Source of the DNA: Yersinia aldovae ATCC 35236
Lineage (GTDB): Bacteria; Pseudomonadota; Gammaproteobacteria; Enterobacterales; Enterobacteriaceae
Direction of reading: 5' to 3'
Length of the DNA stretch: 64,000 bases
NCBI RefSeq assembly: GCF_000173735.1
Contig: NZ_ACCB01000006.1
Coordinates: forward strand, 80,585 to 144,584
Positions within the stretch are counted from its first letter, which is position 1. The number at the start of each line of letters is the position of its first letter. Position numbers and translations under genes: made by a program. This document shows positions 39,955 through 49,876 of this stretch, in pieces. The notes under the pieces were generated by a model. That model searched no databases. It was given only the letters and a program-made list of their open reading frames with translations, and was not told the DNA's origin.

Positions 39955-40758
39955 TCAGAAGGGATAATCGCGATAACCCATTTGTTCTGAGATACGACGA
40001 GCGGCGCGATGCAACGATTTCACCACATCGCTCTTGTTGTCTTCAGAAAAGCGCAACGTTGGGTATGAAATACTTAATCCTGCAATGACCACCCCGAAAC
40101 GGTCGAAAACAGGCACGGCAATACAACGCAAGCCTTCTTCCTGTTCTTCGATATCTTCGCCGAAACCTTGCTCACGAACCTGATCTAACACCGGCAACAG
40201 GTCGGCGGCACTTCTCAGCGTATGCGGCGTGCTATTGGTAAATTCAATATGTGACAAAATCGCTTCAACTTCAGCCCGGTCATGCCATGCCAATAACACT
40301 TTACCGATAGCGGTGCTGTGCAGCGGGTTACGGCGACCAATACGTGAATGCATCCGTAGGTTATACATAGAATCAATTTTATGGATATAAACGATGCTAT
40401 CTTCATCTAATGCGCCCAAGTGAATAGTTTCACGGGTTTCATTCGATAGCTCTCGCATTTGAATATCAGCACTGCGAATCAAGTCTACATTTTGTAAAGA
40501 CTTAGCACCCAATTCAAACAATTTCAACGTGAGTGAATACTTCTCTGATTGGGGGTCCTGTGCCACATAGCCCAGGGTTTTCATCGTTTGGAGAAAGCGG
40601 TAAACGGTACTTTTAGCCATCATTACACGGTGAGAAAGCTCGGTAATACCGATGTCCCGTTCTTCGCCCAATGCTTGTAAAATGCCAAAAATCTTTAGAA
40701 CCGATGAAACCGCATCGGGCTGTTTATCTTTATCTTTATCTTTATCTGCAATCGCCAT
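39955..40758 (-). CDS. kdgR: KdgR, IclR-type repressor of pectin catabolism
   Basis: IclR-family repressor released by 2-keto-3-deoxygluconate. The 267-residue protein has a winged helix (about 15-75, with DIGITELSHRVMMAKSTVYRFLQTM) and an effector domain from about 90 (HSTAIGKVLLAW; YPTLRFSEDN). The N-terminus carries a DKDKDKDK run encoded by four copies of a six-base repeat, slightly longer than in E. coli (263). It controls the KdgR boxes listed in this window. ogl lies upstream in the same direction. Confidence 0.95.
   Translation of the reverse strand: MAIADKDKDKDKQPDAVSSVLKIFGILQALGEERDIGITELSHRVMMAKSTVYRFLQTMKTLGYVAQDPQSEKYSLTLKLFELGAKSLQNVDLIRSADIQMRELSNETRETIHLGALDEDSIVYIHKIDSMYNLRMHSRIGRRNPLHSTAIGKVLLAWHDRAEVEAILSHIEFTNSTPHTLRSAADLLPVLDQVREQGFGEDIEEQEEGLRCIAVPVFDRFGVVIAGLSISYPTLRFSEDNKSDVVKSLHRAARRISEQMGYRDYPF
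40723..40746. repeat. Hexanucleotide repeat in kdgR, 4 copies
   Basis: TTTATC is repeated four times without error, encoding (Asp-Lys) units near the N-terminus of KdgR. Changes in copy number keep the frame and alter only the length of a charged tail before the DNA-binding domain. Confidence 0.85.
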
Positions 40759-40902
40759 TTTTGCTTACCCTACTCAGTTTTCTGTATTTCATAAAACAGT
40801 ATGTTTTAAAAAAAATAGAACAGTGGTTTCATTGTAAATGGAAGTTGCAATACTGCGCAATAAACAATGTAAATAATTGGCTAAAAGCGTTTCAGACGGC
40901 AA

Positions 40903-40931
40903 ATTAGCCTCTCTCCAAGCGCGAGGCTAAT
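40903..40931 (-). terminator. ogl terminator
   Basis: ATTAGCCTC and GAGGCTAAT form a nine-base stem around an 11-base loop, followed on the minus strand by TTGCC. It lies 12 bases beyond the ogl stop, before kdgR; the weak T run may allow read-through to kdgR. Confidence 0.6.
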
Positions 40932-40942
40932 GCAAGATTCAG

Positions 40943-42109
40943 CTATTGCCAGACAGATTCAGGCAATGTGGCCAAATAGAGTGCCGGTTTGCCGTGAACA
41001 TCTGACGTAAAGAGAACTTGTTTATCATCAGGTGTAAAGGAAGGATGTGGATGGGTGACCTGCCGATCACCTTCAAATACTTGCCATGAGGTGTCATGAC
41101 GGGCAACGCGGTGCTGAGTGCCATTCTTCATATTAAACACATACAGGAAAGGATCATTTTCGATCTTATAACCGCTATCGTCTTGTACATCGACCGGCGC
41201 ATCAGAGCCGTCGCCTACCATCAGTGAACCGTCATAGTTACTCATCAGATGAGAACAGGCGGGCATTGAGGTTAACTGACGGTTTTCCAGCGTCACCGGA
41301 TCAGCGCTGTAGATAAAACGCTCTGGGCTGCCTTTCAGATAGGAGACATAGACCAGCGCGGAGCCATCTGGCACCCAGAATTCATGGGTACAACTTTCAC
41401 CTTCCGCATGAGTCTTCACTTTACGCATGTTGCTGCCATCTTCATTGATCAACCACATACGTGCATCGACCAGATCGTGTGGCCCTTCATGGCAAAATGC
41501 CACGGTGCTGTCATCATATGGGCGATAAATAGGATGACCGAGCCATTGATTCTCTTGCAGAATGACCGCTGACTCGCCGGTTTTCAAATCAACACGCATC
41601 AAGCGGCAGCAGGGGTTTGTGAAATAAAACGCGTGGAATTTCTTCCAGTCGGTCAACGGCTCCCAATCTTCTCGTTTAATTTCAATACCGACCAATTTGG
41701 TGCAATCGGAATTAGCCACCCAAGTCCCGTAACCGACCCACGCATCCGGCACCTGATACACCACACTCTCTTCCAATGTGGCAAGGTCAACACGCATCAG
41801 GTTTCGGCCATCTTTGACATAAAACAATGCATCATCTTGCGGTGACAAAAAACCACCAAAGGTATTGTCACCATGCCCTTCGGTCAGTTGAGTGGCAACC
41901 TGGGTGGTAAGATCCAGCAAGTAATAGTTCCACGGGCCATCAAAAGCGCCACCAAACAGCAACTTGCTGCCGTCGCGGGTGAAACACTTTTGATAGAAAT
42001 AATTACGGTGGCATGTCACCTCAGGAGGGGTTAGTCGTGTAACCTGTACACCGGTAGAGGCATCCTGGTAGGTGTGAAATGTCAGGGGGATTTGTTTACC
42101 TTTGGCCAT
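40943..42109 (-). CDS. ogl: Oligogalacturonate lyase (PL22)
   Basis: Cytoplasmic lyase that splits short, mostly unsaturated galacturonides to 5-keto-4-deoxyuronate. The 388-residue protein is a seven-bladed beta-propeller of PL22 with no signal peptide, matching Ogl along its length (AKGKQIPLTFHTYQDASTGV near the start; CHEGPHDLVDARMWLINEDG; CTHEFWVPDGSALVYVSYLK). Conserved His residues of the Mn site are in HEGPHD and THEFW. A KdgR-like box lies 77 bases upstream; kdgR follows. Confidence 0.95.
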   Translation of the reverse strand: MAKGKQIPLTFHTYQDASTGVQVTRLTPPEVTCHRNYFYQKCFTRDGSKLLFGGAFDGPWNYYLLDLTTQVATQLTEGHGDNTFGGFLSPQDDALFYVKDGRNLMRVDLATLEESVVYQVPDAWVGYGTWVANSDCTKLVGIEIKREDWEPLTDWKKFHAFYFTNPCCRLMRVDLKTGESAVILQENQWLGHPIYRPYDDSTVAFCHEGPHDLVDARMWLINEDGSNMRKVKTHAEGESCTHEFWVPDGSALVYVSYLKGSPERFIYSADPVTLENRQLTSMPACSHLMSNYDGSLMVGDGSDAPVDVQDDSGYKIENDPFLYVFNMKNGTQHRVARHDTSWQVFEGDRQVTHPHPSFTPDDKQVLFTSDVHGKPALYLATLPESVWQ

Positions 42110-42185
42110 CCGGAAAGTCCTTAAATCGTCAGAAAATTAAAATTTGCCCGTAGGCTAACCTGTTTGGCTAATACCATCTCACATT

Positions 42186-42204
42186 ATAGAAACCGCGTTT
42201 TATT
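42186..42204. promoter_or_regulatory. KdgR-like operator, ogl
   Basis: ATAGAAACCGCGTTTTATT matches 16 of 19 KdgR consensus positions. It lies 77 bases upstream of ogl on the other strand's reading direction, between divergent ogl and yebQ. Confidence 0.6.
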
Positions 42205-42388
42205 TTTCCGTGATCATGGTTCTACTTTTACTGATTATCTTAAATTACTGTCGTTATCAGGCTGTTAATCTGCTTTCGCACTTAACGTTAGCTTGCGGTT
42301 TAGCGCGAGTATGACCAACAAATGATGCAATCACCCACAATACTCGTTAGCATATAAATACTTTCCTACATGACTATTTTATAGGTAA

Positions 42389-43762
42389 ATGCCTATGACC
42401 TCCCCTGTACCCGATGGCTTACCCGTTCCTCAACGTTATGCCGCAATACTGGTTATCGCTCTGGGGATTACCATTGCGGTATTGGACGGCACAATTGCCA
42501 ACGTGGCACTGCCAACCATAGCCCGTGACCTCAATGCCAGCCCGGCGACATCTATCTGGGTGGTCAATGCCTATCAGTTAGCCATTACTATCTCATTGCT
42601 GTCGATGGCCTCTTTGGGCGACATTATTGGCTACCGGCGGGTATATCAGGCCGGCTTGCTGGTATTCAGTATCACGTCGCTGTTTTGCGCGCTATCGGAT
42701 TCATTATGGACACTGACATTCGCCCGTGTGCTACAAGGGTTTGGTGCCGCTGCATTGATGAGCGTGAATACTGCGCTGATTCGTATTATTTATCCCCGCG
42801 CACAACTGGGCCGCGGCATCGCTATCAACTCGGTGATTGTTGCCGTCTCTGCGGCGGCTGGCCCGACTATCGCCTCCGCCGTATTAGCGGTTGCCTCCTG
42901 GCAGTGGCTGTTTGCCATTAACGTACCGATTGGGCTACTGGCATGGGGGCTTGGCATGAAATACTTGCCCGCCAACAGTAGCAAAAGCAACGGTAATCAC
43001 TTCGATTTTACCAGTTGTATTATGAATGCCCTGACCTTTGGCCTGCTGATCACCGCGATTAGTGGTTTTGCTCAGGGGCAAAGCCCGACGCTGATTGCCG
43101 CTGAAATTGTCGCGTTGCTACTGATCGGTTTCTTCTTTGTACGCCGTCAACTCAGCCAACCCTTCCCACTGCTGCCGGTTGATTTGCTGCGAATCCCCAT
43201 TTTTGCGCTGTCGATTGGCACCTCAATTTGCTCTTTCGCCGCACAAATGCTGGCGATGGTGTCACTGCCCTTCTTCTTACAAACCGTGTTAGGCCGTGAT
43301 GAGGTGGCAACCGGCTTGCTATTGACGCCGTGGCCACTGGCAACCATGGTCGTCGCACCGATAGCCGGGCGATTAGTCGAACGCTATCATGCAGGATTAT
43401 TGGGAGGAATTGGTTTGGCGGTCTTTGCCAGCGGGTTGTTCCTGCTCGCGCTTTTGCCTGCCAACCCAAGTGATGCGGATATTATCTGGCGAATGATCCT
43501 GTGTGGCGCAGGCTTTGGGTTATTTCAGGCGCCCAATAACCACACCATTATCTCCGCAGCCCCCCAACACCGCAGTGGTGGTGCCAGTGGCATGTTGGGT
43601 ACCGCCCGTTTATTGGGGCAAACCTCGGGTGCCGCATTGGTGGCATTGATGTTTAATCTATTCTCAACCAGTGGCACTCATGCTTCTCTGGTGCTGGCTG
43701 GCTGCTTTGCCAGTATCGCCGCATTGGTCAGCGTGCAGCGCGTGACACAAAAACGCAGTTAA
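42389..43762 (+). CDS. yebQ: YebQ, DHA2-type drug exporter
   Basis: Major facilitator of the 14-helix DHA2 family (DHA2 motifs: LDGTIANVALPTIARDL, near the N-terminus, and motif A GDIIGYRRVYQAG). The 457-residue protein has the length of E. coli YebQ and occurs, as there, next to kdgR and htpX. Substrate unknown; proton-driven multidrug export is the family role. Start either at ATG 42389 or three codons on. Confidence 0.9.
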   Translation: MPMTSPVPDGLPVPQRYAAILVIALGITIAVLDGTIANVALPTIARDLNASPATSIWVVNAYQLAITISLLSMASLGDIIGYRRVYQAGLLVFSITSLFCALSDSLWTLTFARVLQGFGAAALMSVNTALIRIIYPRAQLGRGIAINSVIVAVSAAAGPTIASAVLAVASWQWLFAINVPIGLLAWGLGMKYLPANSSKSNGNHFDFTSCIMNALTFGLLITAISGFAQGQSPTLIAAEIVALLLIGFFFVRRQLSQPFPLLPVDLLRIPIFALSIGTSICSFAAQMLAMVSLPFFLQTVLGRDEVATGLLLTPWPLATMVVAPIAGRLVERYHAGLLGGIGLAVFASGLFLLALLPANPSDADIIWRMILCGAGFGLFQAPNNHTIISAAPQHRSGGASGMLGTARLLGQTSGAALVALMFNLFSTSGTHASLVLAGCFASIAALVSVQRVTQKRS

Positions 43763-43766
43763 AACG

Positions 43767-43796
43767 CAAAACCCCGCCGTAGCGGGGGTTTTGTTT
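43767..43796. terminator. Bidirectional terminator yebQ/htpX
   Basis: CAAAACCCCGC and GCGGGGGTTTTG form a strong stem with A and T runs on both sides, between the convergent genes. Confidence 0.85.
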
Positions 43797-43812
43797 CGTA
43801 CCGTCACTGCCG

Positions 43813-44694
43813 TTATTTCAGATACTCACCCGAACGCAGCGCTTCGATACGTTTATCCAATGGCGGATGTGACATAAACAGCTCGCTGAATGTCTTGGAT
43901 TTACCATTAATACAGAAAGCCATCATGCTGCCTGCTTCCTGTGGCTCATAGCTGGTTTTCAGCCGTTGCAGCGCGGCTATCATCTTCTCGCGCCCCACCA
44001 ACCTTGCAGAACCGGCATCGGCATGGAATTCACGGTGACGTGAGAACCACATGGTAATAATGCTGGCCAGAATACCAAACACCAATTCCAACACCATAGA
44101 AACTGCGAAATAGACCATTGGGTTACCAGAACTGCTCTCTTCACCGTCACGATCACCGGACAAGAAGCCTGCGGCCACTTGTGCAATCAAGCGTGAAATG
44201 AAGATCACAAAGGTATTCACAACGCCCTGAATCAACGTCATGGTCACCATATCACCATTCGCTATATGGCTAATTTCATGGGCGATAACGGCTTCAGCCT
44301 CATCACGGCTCATATTTTGCAATAAACCGGTACTGACCGCCACCAATGAGGCATCACGGCGAGCACCGGTTGCGAAAGCATTGATATCCGGCGCTTGATA
44401 AACCGCTACCTGCGGCATGGCAATACCCGCCTGCTGAGACTGGCGGCGTACCGTTTCCAGTAACCAGCGTTCGGTTTCATTGCGTGGCTGTTCAATCACT
44501 TCACCGCCAACCGAACGCAGAGCCATCCATTTGGACATCAGCAACGAAACAAATGCGCCGCCGAAACCAAACAGACCCGCCATAATCATCAGCCCCTGCA
44601 CACTACTGGACTGAATACCTGTCAGGCTTAGTACCAACCCGAACACCAACATAACCGCCAGGTTGGTGACAAGGAACAGAGCGATACGCATCAT
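43813..44694 (-). CDS. htpX: HtpX, membrane zinc protease
   Basis: Inner-membrane M48 metalloprotease that works with FtsH in membrane-protein quality control and is induced by envelope stress (CpxR) in E. coli. The 293-residue protein has four helices and the active site HEISH (His139, Glu140, His143), with the third ligand Glu further on ([13 protein letters not shown]). It has the E. coli length. Confidence 0.97.
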   Translation of the reverse strand: MMRIALFLVTNLAVMLVFGLVLSLTGIQSSSVQGLMIMAGLFGFGGAFVSLLMSKWMALRSVGGEVIEQPRNETERWLLETVRRQSQQAGIAMPQVAVYQAPDINAFATGARRDASLVAVSTGLLQNMSRDEAEAVIAHEISHIANGDMVTMTLIQGVVNTFVIFISRLIAQVAAGFLSGDRDGEESSSGNPMVYFAVSMVLELVFGILASIITMWFSRHREFHADAGSARLVGREKMIAALQRLKTSYEPQEAGSMMAFCINGKSKTFSELFMSHPPLDKRIEALRSGEYLK

Positions 44695-45004
44695 AAAAAT
44701 TTATTTCCTTATTTTGTTAAATCAAATTTGTGTTAAGTCAAATTTGCAGTGAGTCAAAATGACACTAAATCGACATCATGACTTCGCTAAATTACTGCTG
44801 AGATACGCTGATCGTATGGGCATCTGATAAATTTTCAAGGCTTGTTAAGTGCTAAGCGGGTAAATCAACATAACTTTACAAATTTGGATACTTTCCATTA
44901 CATATATTGCTATTTTTTCACCAATCGATAAATTCGGCGATGAAAAGCGGGCAAAAAAAAATCCGAGCTATTTATAGCCCGGACTCTTCATATCATTGGC
45001 AGAA
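44695..45004. other. Intergenic region htpX-prc
   Basis: 310 bases with the prc terminator at the right (44953-44984) and the promoter region of htpX at the left. GTTAAATCAAATTTG, GTTAAGTCAAATTTG and GAGTCAAAATGAC form three imperfect repeats within 44715-44762 of unknown meaning, perhaps regulator sites. Confidence 0.45.
44953..44984 (-). terminator. prc terminator
   Basis: On the minus strand TCCGGGCTA, TAAA loop, TAGCTCGGA (one G-T pair) runs into nine T. It lies 21 bases after prc. Confidence 0.8.
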
Positions 45005-47077
45005 TTACTTGGCGGTGGTTGCCGTCGCAGCCGGGCTTACCGCTTGCGGTTCAACCTGTGGCTGCGCCTTTTCCTGATTCGCTAAATCCAGTGCAATATG
45101 CACTGTTTCATCCAGATAAGGGTCTGGCTCCTGATAGTCTTTTGGCAAATCGTCCAATGACTTCAGTGGCTTTTTACCTTCACGTTTAAAGCGCTCATTT
45201 AAGCGATTTAGCCGCGTGGCATCATCATCATGATTCTCTTTCTCACGCTGTGCGTAGTTGAGAGAGACGATGTTTTTCTTATCTTTCATTGCCTTATAAC
45301 GTTCAATGTCTTGCTGAATATGCTGGAACTCAGCATTAGCCGCAATGCGCGCGGCATGTGCTTTTAGCAATGCCGGTTCAAACGGTTTCAGTGAGCCAGA
45401 CTTGGTATAGCTGGCCGCATTGATGCTGTCCCAAGGCAGGGCATTATCTTCAAAACTTTCACCGGTTTCAGCCGGATCGACGCCGGTTGGCATCACAATA
45501 TCTGGCACCACACCTTTACGTTGGGTACTGCCACCATCTACCCGATAGAATTTCTGGATAGTGTATTGCAGTGATCCCAGCGCTGGCCATTCAGGGCGCA
45601 GCATTTGATCGTAAATACGGTTGAGTGAACGATACTGTTGCACCGTACCTTTACCGAAGGTTGGCTCACCAACAATCAATGCACGACCATAATCTTGCAT
45701 TGCCGCAGCAAAAATCTCAGAAGCAGAGGCACTGTAGCGGTCAACCAACACCACCAGCGGGCCTTTGTAATACACCACGCCGTCAGTATCGCTGTCTTCG
45801 CGCACTTTGCCATTGTTATCCCGCACCTGAACCACCGGGCCACTGGGAATAAATAAGCCGGAAAGTGAAACCGCTTCAGTCAATGCTCCGCCGCCATTAC
45901 TGCGCAGGTCAATGATAATGCTGCTGACATTCTGCTTTTCCAGTTTTTGCAGTTGCGCCTTAACATCTTCGGTCAGGCCAACATAGAAACCCGGTATATC
46001 CAGCACACCAACACGTTCTTTACCGATGGTTTTCACCGACATTTTTACCGCGCGGTCTTCCAGACGGATGCGTTCTCGGGTCAAAGTGACCGTGCGAGGT
46101 TTGGTTCCTTTGCCCGCTGGCAAGATTTCCAATCGCACTTTACTGCCCTTCGGCCCTTTAATCAGTGCCACAACATCATCCAGACGCCAACCAATGACAT
46201 CTACCATCGGTTTGCCGGTCTGCCCAACACCAATCACCCGATCACCGACCGCGATAGTCTTGCTTTTCGCCGCTGGCCCACCAGGAACCATAGAGTTGAT
46301 TAATGTGTAATCATCATCCATTTGCAGAACCGCACCAATACCTTCCAGAGACAAGCTCATTTCGGTATTAAACTGTTCAGTATTTCGCGGTGACAAGTAA
46401 TTGGTATGCGGATCTATTTCATGGGCGAACGCATTCATGAACAGTTGGAAAACATCTTCACTGTTACTTTGCGTTAAACGCTTGATGGCGGCCTGATAGC
46501 GTTTCGTCAGCGTCTCTTTGATCTCTTTGTCCGTTTTACCGGTCAGTTTCAAATTGAGCTGATCGTATTTGACTTTTGCGTCCCAAAGCTGGTTCAACTC
46601 GGCTTGGCTGGTTGGCCACGGTGCCTTACCGCGATCGATATCAATGGTGTCATTACCGCTAAAGACCATTGGCCGGTCTAATACCGATAAAGCATACTGG
46701 TAGCGCTCAAAACGGCGTTTCTGCGCCAAATTGAATAACGCATACGGCGTATCTAATTGGCCGGATTTTAATTCATCGTCCAGCGAATGTTTTTTATCCG
46801 CGAACTGTGCCACATCTGATGCCAACAACACGTTATGGCTGTAATCCAGCATGTTGAGATAGCGATCAAATATTTTGGCTGAAAACTGATCGTCTAATGC
46901 AAATTGACGATAGTGAGAGCGAGTGAAGCGCGATGTTACGCGCTCACTCACGGTTGCATGCTCAGGTTCCTGACGCAGTTGAGGAAGTTGATCAATACGG
47001 TATGTCGTATCGGCTGCGTAACTCGCCCCCGCCAGTAACAAGCCTGCGATTGCTGTTAGTCTGACAAATTTGTTCAT
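45005..47077 (-). CDS. prc: Prc (Tsp), carboxy-terminal processing protease
   Basis: Periplasmic S41 protease that degrades tagged proteins and, with NlpI, the peptidoglycan hydrolase MepS; it also trims FtsI. The 690-residue product has a signal peptide (about 1-21, MNKFVRLTAIAGLLLAGASY), an N-terminal helical domain, a PDZ (about 235-315, SLEGIGAVLQMDDDYTL) and the Ser-Lys dyad (VDRYSASASEIFAA and GEPTFGKGTVQQ). Start placed at ATG 47077, since the longer frame runs into proQ. The C-terminal tail is rich in Pro, Gln, Ala. Confidence 0.96.
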   Translation of the reverse strand: MNKFVRLTAIAGLLLAGASYAADTTYRIDQLPQLRQEPEHATVSERVTSRFTRSHYRQFALDDQFSAKIFDRYLNMLDYSHNVLLASDVAQFADKKHSLDDELKSGQLDTPYALFNLAQKRRFERYQYALSVLDRPMVFSGNDTIDIDRGKAPWPTSQAELNQLWDAKVKYDQLNLKLTGKTDKEIKETLTKRYQAAIKRLTQSNSEDVFQLFMNAFAHEIDPHTNYLSPRNTEQFNTEMSLSLEGIGAVLQMDDDYTLINSMVPGGPAAKSKTIAVGDRVIGVGQTGKPMVDVIGWRLDDVVALIKGPKGSKVRLEILPAGKGTKPRTVTLTRERIRLEDRAVKMSVKTIGKERVGVLDIPGFYVGLTEDVKAQLQKLEKQNVSSIIIDLRSNGGGALTEAVSLSGLFIPSGPVVQVRDNNGKVREDSDTDGVVYYKGPLVVLVDRYSASASEIFAAAMQDYGRALIVGEPTFGKGTVQQYRSLNRIYDQMLRPEWPALGSLQYTIQKFYRVDGGSTQRKGVVPDIVMPTGVDPAETGESFEDNALPWDSINAASYTKSGSLKPFEPALLKAHAARIAANAEFQHIQQDIERYKAMKDKKNIVSLNYAQREKENHDDDATRLNRLNERFKREGKKPLKSLDDLPKDYQEPDPYLDETVHIALDLANQEKAQPQVEPQAVSPAATATTAK

Positions 47078-47096
47078 GCCTAGGTTGGCCTCCGTA

Positions 47097-47810
47097 TCAG
47101 AACTGCAAGTGTTCTGCGCGCACAATCATCGCCAGACCGGAAGATAGCTGCACCCGTACGCCATCTTTAGCGATTTCTAATACGGTTGCGTTCATTGCGC
47201 TCTTACCTGCTCTGACTTTGATTTCTTGACCAATTTGCAGTTTAGAGATATCTGTGACCGGCACAGGGCGTAGCTGGTTTTCCTCGGCCTGTGGGCGAGG
47301 TGGCCGAGCCTGTTGCGGGCGAGGTGACTGACGAGGCTTACGGTTTTCCACAGAAGCATCCGCTTCACGACGCGGCGCAGGTTTTTTACCTGCCGGACGT
47401 GGACGACGTGGCTCTGGGGTTTCACCCGCAGCAATGGCAGCTTCGCGTTTTTTAGCTTGTTGTTCAGCACGTTGTGCCTGAACACGGGCTTTCGCCTCTT
47501 CTAGCTGTTTGCGGGCATGTTCTACATGTTGCTCTTCCAGCACACCACAAGGGTTGCCATCCAAATCAACACGTTCAGCACCGACTTTGACCCCATATAA
47601 ATAACGCCAGCTAGAGGTGTAGAGACGCAGCGCAGAACGCAATTGCGTTTTGCTTAAATTCTCTTCCCCCTGAACACGCTCGACCAGATCTTGAAAAATA
47701 CCGATCTTAAGTGGACGTGCTTCGCCTTCGGCGGTGAAACAAAGCGGAAACCGCTCGGCCAAAAAGGCTATGACTTCTTTACTACTGTTCAACTTAGGTT
47801 GATTTTCCAT
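47097..47810 (-). CDS. proQ: ProQ, RNA chaperone
   Basis: Global small-RNA binder of the FinO family. The 237-residue protein has an N-terminal FinO domain (about 1-120: [36 protein letters not shown]), a long basic linker rich in Lys, Arg, Pro, Gln (about 120-180), and a C-terminal Tudor-like domain ([20 protein letters not shown]). It lies 19 bases before prc, with which it is transcribed in E. coli. Confidence 0.97.
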   Translation of the reverse strand: MENQPKLNSSKEVIAFLAERFPLCFTAEGEARPLKIGIFQDLVERVQGEENLSKTQLRSALRLYTSSWRYLYGVKVGAERVDLDGNPCGVLEEQHVEHARKQLEEAKARVQAQRAEQQAKKREAAIAAGETPEPRRPRPAGKKPAPRREADASVENRKPRQSPRPQQARPPRPQAEENQLRPVPVTDISKLQIGQEIKVRAGKSAMNATVLEIAKDGVRVQLSSGLAMIVRAEHLQF

Positions 47811-47905
47811 GAAATTTCCTGATTACAACGGGTTTGCCAACCAGCGCAGGCATGAACAGGCGTCATTATAATGACGCTATCAGCAATTGCCACGTTATCT
47901 GTCTA

Positions 47906-48403
47906 TCAACTTGCAGTCTGTGTGACATATTTTGTACTGTCACAATGCTCAAGATGCTCGCAAAGCCCCGCCACGACTGAGGTTAAGCCCAATTCGTCGT
48001 CTTCATCAAAGCGATCATAAACAATGCTGTCGATATCCAAAACGCCGATAATTTCACCCTTTACCACGATTGGCAGCACAATTTCAGCATTACTGGCTGC
48101 GTCACATGCGATATGACCGGGGAATGCATGTACATCACCCACTCGCTTGACGCGATTTTCTGCCGCCGCCGACCCACACACCCCTTTCCCGATGGGAATA
48201 CGCACGCAGGCGATTTTCCCCTGAAAAGGCCCCAATACTAATTGATGTCCATCCATCAAATAGAAACCTGCCCAGTTCAGCCCCTCGAGGCGCTCAAACA
48301 ATAAGGCGCTGGCATTGGCCAATGTGGCAATAAAATTAGTCTCACCTGTAATCAGGGCACTCAAATCACGTTTTAATTCCGCGTAGAATTCTGCTTTTAT
48401 CAT
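47906..48403 (-). CDS. msrC: Free methionine-(R)-sulfoxide reductase
   Basis: GAF-domain enzyme that reduces free Met-R-sulfoxide with thioredoxin. The 165-residue protein has the three family cysteines Cys66, Cys76 and Cys100 (KIACVRIPIGKGVCGSAA; HIACDAASNAEIVLP), the last being catalytic in the E. coli enzyme. Upstream of proQ, same direction, gap 95. Confidence 0.95.
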   Translation of the reverse strand: MIKAEFYAELKRDLSALITGETNFIATLANASALLFERLEGLNWAGFYLMDGHQLVLGPFQGKIACVRIPIGKGVCGSAAAENRVKRVGDVHAFPGHIACDAASNAEIVLPIVVKGEIIGVLDIDSIVYDRFDEDDELGLTSVVAGLCEHLEHCDSTKYVTQTAS

Positions 48404-48629
48404 GTAATGACCGTTAGAAACCCAAGAATAACCAGAGCCAATGAATAACTTAGCTCATATAAAGTAATCATTAAAACCCCTTTGCCACAAGGTTATTCAG
48501 CTATAAAGGAACAAAAGAGTTATCGACATTGGCTGTTTGGCCCGTTTTGCCCCTTGTTTTGACCGATTGCTCTGCTACCATCCGCGTTATTATTAATGAA
48601 ACGGCGTCGGTGTCAGGATATAAATAATT

Positions 48630-49876
48630 ATGAAGATACATGCCATCCAACGCCCACTCTCCACCGCCAGAGTTCAGCGATGCTGTGAATGCGACGCGCT
48701 GTTTACATTACCGGCGCTCAATAGCAGGCAAACGGCGCATTGCCCGCGATGCAGTGCGAAAATCACCAGTGGCCGCGACTGGTCACTCACCCGCCTGACC
48801 GCAATGGCTGTCGCTATGCTGCTGCTGATGCCATTTGCATTTACCGAACCCCTGATCACTATTCGTCTGCTGGGTACGCGCATTGATGCCAGCCTGCTGG
48901 AAGGCATTTGGCAAATGAGCCGTCAGGGTGGCCCCATTACCGCCAGCATAGTGGCTTTCTGTGTGCTCGGCGCGCCCATCACGCTGACGGTTTCTATTCT
49001 CTATTTGCGGATTGGCAGCCGGATTGGGATGAACCTGCGCCCGATTCTACTGATGCTGGAACGGCTGAAAGAATGGGTCATGCTGGATATCTACTTAATT
49101 GGTATGGCGGTGGCCTGTATCAAGGTTAAGGACTACGCCGACATTATGCCCGGTGGCGGCTTGATTGCGTATCTGGCACTGACATTGCTCAGTATCCTGA
49201 CCTTAGTTCACCTTAACCTCGAGCAGCTATGGGCGCGTTTTTATCCGCAGGAACAGCTCCCCGGCCCACGGGAGACATTGCGAGTTTGTCTGTCATGCCA
49301 CTATACCGGCCACGCCGATGGACGCGGGCGCTGCCCACGCTGCCATACCCCCTTGCGCCACCGTCGCCGCCGCAGCATCCAAAAAACCTGGGCGGCATTG
49401 ATTGCCTCTATCGTGTTATTACTGCCCGCGAATCTACTGCCAATATCCATCGTTTATGCTAACGGCACACGCATGGAAGACACTATTTTTCCGGTGTGGT
49501 TTCGCTGGCGACCTCGGGCAACCTGCCGATTGCCGCAGTGGTATTTATTGCCAGTGTACTGGTACCCTTTACCAAAATCATTGTCTTAATAACATTACTG
49601 TTGAGTATTCATTTAAAGACACAGCACAGCTTGAAAACCCGTATGCGCTTGCTACGACTGATTACCTGGATTGGCCGCTGGTCAATGTTGGATCTGTTCG
49701 TGATTGCGCTCATGATGTCGCTGATTAATCGCGATCAGCTCCTTTCCTTTACTATGGGGCCGGCAGCCTTCTATTTTGGGTCTGCGGTCATTTTGACTAT
49801 CCTTGCTGTTGAATGGCTGGATAGCCGATTGATTTGGGATGCACATGCAACAGGAAACGCCGAGTACGCCGACTGA
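48630..49876 (+). pseudogene. letA: letA (yebS), PqiA-like membrane protein, frameshifted
   Basis: LetA is the inner-membrane partner of LetB in lipid transport between the two membranes. The first 287 residues (two zinc-ribbon-like CxxC pairs, CCECDALF and CPRCSAKI, plus the helices up to [10 protein letters not shown]) are in one frame. The remainder ([20 protein letters not shown], then [17 protein letters not shown] to the end) is in another. One T is missing in the run at 49486-49490 (five present; six give [14 protein letters not shown]). Corrected length would be 415 residues, similar to E. coli (427). Otherwise well conserved; letB overlaps its end. Confidence 0.85.
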
